A program made the position numbers and the translations under genes. A DNA stretch of 64,000 bases. It comes from Actinospineispora acaciae DSM 45401. GTDB lineage: Bacteria > Actinomycetota > Actinomycetes > Mycobacteriales > Pseudonocardiaceae. The stretch's first letter is position 1; every line of letters begins with the position of its first letter. Below the pieces are notes generated by a model. That model was given only the letters and a program-made list of their open reading frames with translations, searched no databases and was not told where the DNA came from. The stretch covers positions 310,001-374,000 of the forward strand of contig NZ_JIAI01000004.1 in assembly GCF_000620785.1 (NCBI RefSeq), written 5' to 3'. Below are positions 58,683 to 64,000 of this stretch, in pieces.

Positions 58683-58813
58683 ACGCGGATCTTCGCACCT
58701 GCTCGCTCATCGATATGAGAGTGCAGGTGCCGGGACGCAGGTCGGCTTGCTTTCCACACATATCGAACTAATGTTCGGTTCCCGTACTAGCTGCCCGAGG
58801 CTTGGAGAACCTG

Positions 58814-59257
58814 ATGCCCGTCCGCTTCCAGTTGGTCATCGACTGCGCCGACCCGGACCGGCTTGCCCGATTCTGGGCCGCCGCGCTGCGCTACGAGCTT
58901 GCGCCGCCCCCGACCGGTTTCGCCACCTGGGACGACTACTACCGCGACCTCGGAGTGCCCGAGGACGCCCTGGGCGCCGGCGTGGACAGGATCAGCGACC
59001 CGGAGGGCCACGGGCCGGCCATCTGGTTCCAGGTCGTCCCGGACGTCAAGGCCGTCAAGAACCGGCTGCATCTCGACATCCACGCGAGCGGCCAGCGGGC
59101 GGACCCGATCGAGGTTCGCCGGCAGCGAGTCGACGCCGAGGCGAAGCGGCTGGCCGATCTGGGCGCGACCGTGACCGGCGCCTTGCACCAGGAAGGGCTC
59201 GACCACTATGCGGTCGCGATGACGGACCCGGAGGGGAACGAGTTCGACATCAACTGA
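58814..59257 (+). CDS. VOC-family (glyoxalase/bleomycin resistance-like) protein
   Basis: 147 residues from ATG 58814 after GGAGAACCTG; a TTG at 58802 is an alternative. Actinobacterial glyoxalase_6 type: FQLVIDCADPDRLARFWAAAL, IWFQVVPDVKAVKNRLHLDIHA and MTDPEGNEFDIN with the expected metal-position His and Glu residues. No substrate implied by neighbours. Confidence 0.85.
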   Translation: MPVRFQLVIDCADPDRLARFWAAALRYELAPPPTGFATWDDYYRDLGVPEDALGAGVDRISDPEGHGPAIWFQVVPDVKAVKNRLHLDIHASGQRADPIEVRRQRVDAEAKRLADLGATVTGALHQEGLDHYAVAMTDPEGNEFDIN

Positions 59258-59266
59258 ACTCGGCGG

Positions 59267-60895
59267 TCAGCGGCGTTCGAACACGGGGTGGCCGCCGACG
59301 AGGGTGAGGTCTGTGCGGACCCGGTGCAGGTCGGCGGGTGGTAGGGCGAACGGGTCGGTCTCGAGGACGGCGAGGTCGGCCAGGGCGCCGGGGCGGATGG
59401 TGCCGGCGGCGTCGAGGTGGTTGACGCGGGACGAGCCGGCGGTGTAGGCGGACAGGGCGGTGGTCAGGTCGAGGGCTTGGTCGGTGCCGAGCCGCTCGGC
59501 GTCGGGGCGGCCGGGTTCGCGGCGGTTGACGGCGACGTGGATGGCGGCGAACGGGTCCGGCGTGGTCACCGGCCAGTCCGAGCCCATGGCCAGGCGCGCG
59601 CCGGCCCGCGACAGGGAGCCGAACGGGAACTGGCGCTCGGTGCGCTCCGGACCCAGGACCGGCAGGCAGGTCTCGCGCATGTGCGAGCTGTGGCAGGCCC
59701 AGAACGCCTGCAGGTTCGCGGTGACGTCCAGGGCGGCGAACCTGTGGATGTCGGCGTCGTCGACCAGCTGGAGGTGGGCGATGTGGTGGCGGTGGCGGCT
59801 CGGTCCGGCGGCGGCGAAGGCGTCCAGCGCCTCCCGGACGGCGCGGTCGCCGATGGCGTGCACGTGGACCTGGAACTCCGCCGCGTCCAGGGCGGTGACC
59901 ATGGCGTTGAGCAGGTCGGGGGCGAAGTAGGACAGGCCACTGCCGGAACAACGGCAACGGACGTAAGGCTCGAGCACAGCGGCGGTGGCCGTCTCCGCGA
60001 CGCCGTCCTGCATGATCTTGACGGTGCCGGCGGCGAACCGGCCGGCCGGGGCCGCGTCGCGCTTGGCCGCCAGCGCGGCCACCGTCGCCGCCACGTCGTC
60101 AGCAACCGTCTCCCGGGGCCACCACAGCGCGCCGCGGACACGGGCGGTCAGCCGACCGTCCGAGGCCGCCCGCACGTACGCCCCGTACACGTCGGGAAAC
60201 GCGGCGTAGCGGCCCACCAGCGCGTCCTGCCACCCGGTGATGCCGAACGAGTGCAGGTACGCCTGCGCGGTGTCCAGGCCGGCGTCCAGCTCGGACTCAT
60301 CGGTCGGCGGCAGGACGGCCTGCACGAGCTTCATCGCGCCCTCGTGCAGCAGCCCGGAAGGCCGGCCCCCGGGGTCGCGCTCGATACGCCCGTCGGCGGG
60401 GTCGGGGGTGCCCGCGTCGATACCGGCAACAGCCAGCGCGCGGGAGTTCACCCAGGCCGTGTGGTGCGCGCTGTCCAGCAGGAAGGCCGGACGGTCGGGC
60501 AGCACGCCGTCCAATGCCGCCAGCGTCGGCCGGCCGCCCGCGAACGCGGTCATCTGCCAGCCGCCGCCGAGGACCCACGGCCGCGAGGCATGCGCGCCGG
60601 CGTACCGAGCGACGGCGGCCAACGCGGCCGGCTCGTCGGCGCACTCGTCCAGCGCACACTGCCCCAGCTCGACGCCGCCGAGCACGGCATGCACGTGCGC
60701 GTCCACGAACCCGGGGACGACCATCCGTCCACCCAGGTCGACGACCTCCCGCGCGGCGCCCACCGAGGCGCGGACCTCCGCCTCGGTCCCCACAGCGGCG
60801 ACCAGCCCGTCCGCCACCGCCAGCGTGGTCGCGGTGGGATGCACGGCGTGCCCGTCGAACACCCGGCCCGAATGCATGATCAGATCGACGGTCAC
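59267..60895 (-). CDS. Amidohydrolase (YtcJ-like, amidohydrolase_3)
   Basis: 542 residues from GTG 60895, 2 nt after the symporter stop. Metal-dependent hydrolase: VVPGFVDAHVHAVLGG (HxH), the HVHAIGD strand, HHIAHLQLVDDADI and GSDWPVTTPDPF with the metal Asp, then the composite-domain end GALADLAVLETDPF. Relatives hydrolyse N-substituted amides or formamides. Third gene of an operon with a sodium:solute symporter and a small membrane protein under a LacI regulator, so it probably processes the imported compound. Confidence 0.88.
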   Translation of the reverse strand: MTVDLIMHSGRVFDGHAVHPTATTLAVADGLVAAVGTEAEVRASVGAAREVVDLGGRMVVPGFVDAHVHAVLGGVELGQCALDECADEPAALAAVARYAGAHASRPWVLGGGWQMTAFAGGRPTLAALDGVLPDRPAFLLDSAHHTAWVNSRALAVAGIDAGTPDPADGRIERDPGGRPSGLLHEGAMKLVQAVLPPTDESELDAGLDTAQAYLHSFGITGWQDALVGRYAAFPDVYGAYVRAASDGRLTARVRGALWWPRETVADDVAATVAALAAKRDAAPAGRFAAGTVKIMQDGVAETATAAVLEPYVRCRCSGSGLSYFAPDLLNAMVTALDAAEFQVHVHAIGDRAVREALDAFAAAGPSRHRHHIAHLQLVDDADIHRFAALDVTANLQAFWACHSSHMRETCLPVLGPERTERQFPFGSLSRAGARLAMGSDWPVTTPDPFAAIHVAVNRREPGRPDAERLGTDQALDLTTALSAYTAGSSRVNHLDAAGTIRPGALADLAVLETDPFALPPADLHRVRTDLTLVGGHPVFERR

Positions 60896-60897
60896 GG

Positions 60898-62322
60898 TCA
60901 GCTCGCTTCCTGTACGGGCATCGGCCTTGCGCACGCAACGGCCAGGTACGCGGCGGTGTTGACGATCAGGCCCGCGACTCCGGAGGTGAGCCCGCCCAGC
61001 CACGGCACCGACACGGGGTAAGCCATCTGGAGCACCCCGGCGACGGCGATACCCGAGGCCATCCCGCACAGCGCCGCCGCCGCGCCACCCCGCCGCCAGA
61101 ACACACCGAGGAACAGCGCCGGCGCCAGTTGGACGATCACCTGGTACGACAGGATCGCCCAGCCGATCAGGCCCTCCACCGACGCCGTGGTGCTCGCCGC
61201 GCCGACGGCACCGACCGCGGTCATCACCACCGCCGCCAGCCTGGCCGTCCGCAGCTCGGCGGACCGCGAGCCGAGGATGTCGTTGGCCACCTGGGCGCTC
61301 ACCGCCTGGATCGCCCCGTCGACGTTGCCCATGGTCGCCGCGATGACGATCACCCCGCCCAGCGCGAGCAGCACCGGCCCGCCGTGCGAGAGCAGCAGGA
61401 ACCACACGTGGTCCGGCTTGGCGGCCACCTCAGGGAGCGAGGACGCGAGCAGTGCCAGCGTGGTGAGCGCGCCGGTGAACAGCAGCATCAGCGGCGCGGC
61501 CTGGACGGCGGAGCGCTTGATCGTCCACACCCCGCGAGCGGTGAACAGCCGCACGAAGATGTCCGGCCAGCACCAGGCGCCGAGGAACCCGGTGAGCAGC
61601 AGGGAGAACAGGTACCAGCCGCCCTCGGCGCTGCCCGGCAGCGGCAGCAGGAACTTCTCCGGCGCCACCGCGTCGAGCGAGTGCCCGCCGCGCACCAGCC
61701 AGACGATCATCGCGACGATCACCACGAGCCCGACGCCGTAGGCCACGATGCCCTGCACCATGTCGGAGATCACCACGCCGCGCATGCCCATCCGCACGGT
61801 CCAGACCTGGCGCAGCACCAGCACCCCGATGCCGACCAGGATCGCCCCGCCCGGCGAGACGTGCCCGAAGGACAGGTAGGAGAACACCATCCCCAGCGAC
61901 TGCATGCCCAGCACCAGCCACGGGATCCCGGCCAGCACGCCGATCCCCGCCGCCAGCCGCCGCACCGCCATCGACCGGTACCGCGTGCCCAGCAGGTCGG
62001 ACTGGGTGCGCAGGTCCAGCCGCCGGCCCCAGGTGCTCACCCGGTCCGCGAGGAAGAACATCATGACCACGCCGAGCAGCGAGTACAGCATCGAGTAGTA
62101 CCCGATCACCCCGCCGGAGACCGCGAGCCCGGCGAACGAGATGAACCCGGTGCCCGCGATCCAGGTGTTCAGGAACGACATGGTCTGGAACCACGAGCCG
62201 AACGACCGCCCGGCCGTCGCGTAGTCGACGAACGTGACGTCCGGGCGCCTGGTCAGCTGCAGCACCCCGACGACCAGCGCCATGAACAGCGCCACCGCCC
62301 CGTAGCCGATCAAGATGTTCAT
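60898..62322 (-). CDS. Sodium:solute symporter (SSS family)
   Basis: 474 residues from ATG 62322, overlapping the upstream small gene stop as ATGA. SSS pattern: VDYATAGRSFGSWFQTMSFLNTWIAGTGFISFAGLAVSGG, RLDLRTQSDLLGTRY, and a late VSAQVANDILG; about 13 helices. Sodium-driven uptake of an organic solute (related proteins carry pantothenate, proline, acetate). The adjacent amidohydrolase suggests an amide-containing substrate. Confidence 0.9.
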   Translation of the reverse strand: MNILIGYGAVALFMALVVGVLQLTRRPDVTFVDYATAGRSFGSWFQTMSFLNTWIAGTGFISFAGLAVSGGVIGYYSMLYSLLGVVMMFFLADRVSTWGRRLDLRTQSDLLGTRYRSMAVRRLAAGIGVLAGIPWLVLGMQSLGMVFSYLSFGHVSPGGAILVGIGVLVLRQVWTVRMGMRGVVISDMVQGIVAYGVGLVVIVAMIVWLVRGGHSLDAVAPEKFLLPLPGSAEGGWYLFSLLLTGFLGAWCWPDIFVRLFTARGVWTIKRSAVQAAPLMLLFTGALTTLALLASSLPEVAAKPDHVWFLLLSHGGPVLLALGGVIVIAATMGNVDGAIQAVSAQVANDILGSRSAELRTARLAAVVMTAVGAVGAASTTASVEGLIGWAILSYQVIVQLAPALFLGVFWRRGGAAAALCGMASGIAVAGVLQMAYPVSVPWLGGLTSGVAGLIVNTAAYLAVACARPMPVQEAS

Positions 62323-62546
62323 TCTTGATCCATCCCGTCCGCCCGCTCCCGGCCGAGGAAGAACCACACCGACAGCACGACCAGCACACCGCCGCCCAGG
62401 AAGTAGCCGAGGCTCCACGCCGGGCCGGCCTGGCTGCCCACCCACCAGTGCACCGGCGGCGAGAGCACCAACAGCAGGTCGAACACCAACACCGCCCAGA
62501 CCAGCGGCCGGCGGCGGCCGGGGGTGCCACGAGGGGTGAGCGTCAT
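62319..62546 (-). CDS. Small two-helix membrane protein preceding the symporter
   Basis: 75 residues, two hydrophobic helices (LVWAVLVFDLLLVLSPPVHWWVG and LGYFLGGGVLVVLSVWFFLG) with a basic N-terminus and acidic end. Small proteins of this form (DUF3311/DUF997-like) often precede SSS genes and may act as a subunit. Overlaps the symporter start by 4 nt. Confidence 0.7.
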   Translation of the reverse strand: MTLTPRGTPGRRRPLVWAVLVFDLLLVLSPPVHWWVGSQAGPAWSLGYFLGGGVLVVLSVWFFLGRERADGMDQE

Positions 62547-62561
62547 CGATCGTCCCCATTC

Positions 62562-62581
62562 CTGCCGGAACGTTCCGGCAG
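62562..62581. promoter_or_regulatory. LacI operator 1 (perfect 20-bp palindrome)
   Basis: CTGCCGGAACGTTCCGGCAG, perfectly symmetric with the central CG step typical of LacI/GalR operators. It lies 15 nt upstream of the small membrane protein start. Confidence 0.85.
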
Positions 62582-62599
62582 CGGGAGACACTAGCCGGA

Positions 62600-62615
62600 G
62601 CCGGAACGTTCCGGC
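62600..62615. promoter_or_regulatory. LacI operator 2 (perfect 16-bp palindrome)
   Basis: GCCGGAACGTTCCGGC, identical core to operator 1; centres are 36 bp apart. It lies upstream of the LacI gene, whose TACTGT box (62635-62640) and GTG start follow. Confidence 0.85.
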
Positions 62616-62648
62616 AATGGTCGATCCGGTTGGGCTACTGTCGCCGGC

Positions 62649-63647
62649 GTGGGCACTCGGGCGGTCACCCTGCAGGACGTAGCCGACGCCGCCGGCTTCT
62701 CGATCACCACCACGTCCGACGCGCTGTCCGGCGGCGGGCGCGTCTCGGCGGCCACCGTCGAGCGCATCGAGCACGTCGCCAGCCGGCTCGGCTACCTGCC
62801 CAACGCCGCCGCCCGCCACCTGCGCAAGGCCCGCACCGGCTCGATCGGCGTCTACCTGCCGCCCCCGCTGGAGCTGACCCGCACGAACTACTACATGAAC
62901 GTGGCCTTCGGGGCCGTCGAGCGAGCCGGCAAGGACGGCGTCGACGTGACGCTGCTGGCCGGCCACCACGTCCCCCGGCCGAGGGTGGACGGCATCGTGC
63001 TCGTCGACCCCGCCGCCGACGACCCGACGGCCGCCGCGCTCGCCCGCGCGGGCCTGCCCGTGGTCAGCGGCGAGCGCTACCCGGGCGCGCCGGCCCCGAC
63101 CGCCTCGGTCCGCACCGACCACGCCGCCGCCCTGACCGAGCTGCTCGAACACCTGCGCGAGGGCGGATCCCGACGCCCGGCGCTGCTGGCGGTGCGGGGC
63201 TCGTTCGACTGGGCGCGCACCATCCGCACCACCTACCTGCGCTGGTGCCGCTCGCTCGACCTGGAGCCCAGGATGCGGACCATGGCCGGCGACTCCAGCG
63301 TCTCCTCGGTGCCAGGGCACGCCCGCGCGCTGCTGCGCCACTTCCCCGAGGCGGACGCCCTGGTCCTGGCGCCGGACGGGTCGGCCGTCGCCGCGCTGGA
63401 GGCGGCCCGCGAGGCCGGGAGGCGGGTCGGCGGCGGTGGGGACCTCATGATCGCGGCCTGCGTGGACGGCCCGGTCCTGGAGCTGTGCGACCCGGCGGTG
63501 ACCGCGATCGACCTGCGCCCCAGGGAGTTCGGCCGGGCGTGCGCCGACGCCCTGCTCGGCCAGATCGACCGCGCCGACCCGGCCGAGGCCCGCATCCACG
63601 CCGTGGAGCTGCGCCGCCGCGCATCCACCCACCCGCTGAAACGGTGA
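62649..63647 (+). CDS. LacI-family transcriptional regulator
   Basis: 332 residues from a GTG 8 nt after TACTGT, so likely a leaderless mRNA. N-terminal LacI helix-turn-helix (TLQDVADAAGFSITTTSDALSGGGRVSAATVERIEHVASRLGYLPN) and a periplasmic-binding-like effector domain (VDGIVLVDPAADDPT, VRTDHAAALTELLEHL, the final AIDLRPREFGRACADALL). Divergent from the symporter/amidohydrolase operon and flanked by two perfect palindromes, so it controls both directions. Confidence 0.92.
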   Translation: MGTRAVTLQDVADAAGFSITTTSDALSGGGRVSAATVERIEHVASRLGYLPNAAARHLRKARTGSIGVYLPPPLELTRTNYYMNVAFGAVERAGKDGVDVTLLAGHHVPRPRVDGIVLVDPAADDPTAAALARAGLPVVSGERYPGAPAPTASVRTDHAAALTELLEHLREGGSRRPALLAVRGSFDWARTIRTTYLRWCRSLDLEPRMRTMAGDSSVSSVPGHARALLRHFPEADALVLAPDGSAVAALEAAREAGRRVGGGGDLMIAACVDGPVLELCDPAVTAIDLRPREFGRACADALLGQIDRADPAEARIHAVELRRRASTHPLKR

Positions 63648-63667
63648 CGTCCGTATCGTGGTCCGGC

Positions 63668-64000
63668 GTGGGCGTCGAAATCGATGAGTTCCTGGCGCTG
63701 GTGAACGCCCTGCCGGGCGTCGAGCACAAACAGTCGGCGAACTACACGTCGTACAGCGTGCACGGGAAGAAGTTCGGCTACCTCTGGCCGAGGACCCGGA
63801 CGGTGGGCCTGAAACAGACGCTGGCCGAACAGATCGCGCTGGTGTCCGAACGGCCCGAGGTCTTCGAGGTGCAGTTCACCGCGGGCGGGTTCGGCTGGGT
63901 CGTCACCTACCTGGAGAAGATCGACGCCGAGGAGCTCTCCGAGCTCGTCTTCGAGGCGTGGCGGCTGTCCGCCCCGGCCGCGCTGGCCGACACCCAGACG
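63668..64000 (+). CDS. MmcQ/YjbR-family protein, N-terminal part
   Basis: 111 codons from GTG 63668 to the window edge; the gene continues. IDEFLALVNALPGVEHKQSANYTSYSVHGKKFGYLWPR and the later FTAGGFGWVVTYLEKID match the small CyaY-like MmcQ/YjbR fold (about 120 residues). DNA binding has been proposed for the family; the role is unknown. A TATCGT box 7 nt before the start suggests leaderless expression. Confidence 0.75.
   Translation, partial: MGVEIDEFLALVNALPGVEHKQSANYTSYSVHGKKFGYLWPRTRTVGLKQTLAEQIALVSERPEVFEVQFTAGGFGWVVTYLEKIDAEELSELVFEAWRLSAPAALADTQT

Overview
The window is high-GC DNA with actinobacterial habits: many GTG starts, probable leaderless genes, 4-nt stop/start overlaps, F420-type luciferase-like oxidoreductases, and DUF5313, MHS-type transporters and pentapeptide proteins. 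The gene content suggests a filamentous actinomycete, probably Pseudonocardiales (inference from gene types, not a search). No tRNA, rRNA, CRISPR array or phage structural gene was seen. Most of the window is a chain of small catabolic or transport modules, each with its own regulator and, in most cases, a visible palindromic operator.

Layout. 1-6.9 kb: end of a TPR protein, a cysteine-synthase-like/F420 oxidoreductase pair under an HxlR regulator, a MarR/MFS efflux pair with two identical-core palindromes, a thioesterase and a FadR-type regulator. 7.1-12.7 kb: a quinate/shikimate-type module (3-dehydroshikimate dehydratase, shikimate dehydrogenase, TetR, MHS transporter) with two matching operators. 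12.7-15.5 kb: TetR plus a translationally coupled NCS1 permease/metallo-hydrolase/cysteine-hydrolase operon of unknown substrate. 15.6-24.5 kb: pentapeptide membrane protein, MarR-ABC exporter operon, CynX/NimT-type transporter, LysR regulator, a C-rich low-complexity tract followed by three operator-like repeats, and a NarL-type two-component system. 24.7-30.8 kb: complete livFGMHK branched-chain amino-acid importer preceded by an ACT-domain gene with a possible Ile-codon leader peptide and attenuator. 31-39.5 kb: secreted protein, TetR, a tandem-duplicated GntR/FCD regulator, GMC oxidoreductase, DUF5313 and a fused 5-oxoprolinase.

39.7-46.4 kb holds the most interesting system: a graspetide (ATP-grasp RiPP) locus with XRE regulator, precursor peptide (tgmA), ATP-grasp ligase (tgmB), PIMT-like methyltransferase (tgmC) and a Nudix hydrolase. 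An IS110-family element of about 1.45 kb sits inside the last ten codons of tgmB. Removing it and one copy of a shared GAT restores a perfect 306-codon frame whose stop overlaps the tgmC start, as the tgmA stop overlaps the tgmB start. The element has a long non-coding end upstream of its recombinase, where IS110 bridge RNAs are encoded.

46.4-55.8 kb: amino-acid metabolism modules (frameshifted RidA, APC permease, class V aminotransferase, ornithine-cyclodeaminase-like enzyme, FadR-type regulator; F420 oxidoreductase/HxlR; M20 peptidase/MHS transporter/winged-helix regulator). 56.0-57.6 kb is a less GC-rich three-gene island (DUF6313-like membrane protein, unknown, YegP-domain protein). 57.8-64 kb: APH-like kinase, VOC protein, an amidohydrolase/sodium symporter/small membrane protein operon under a LacI regulator with two perfect palindromes, and the start of a YjbR-like gene.
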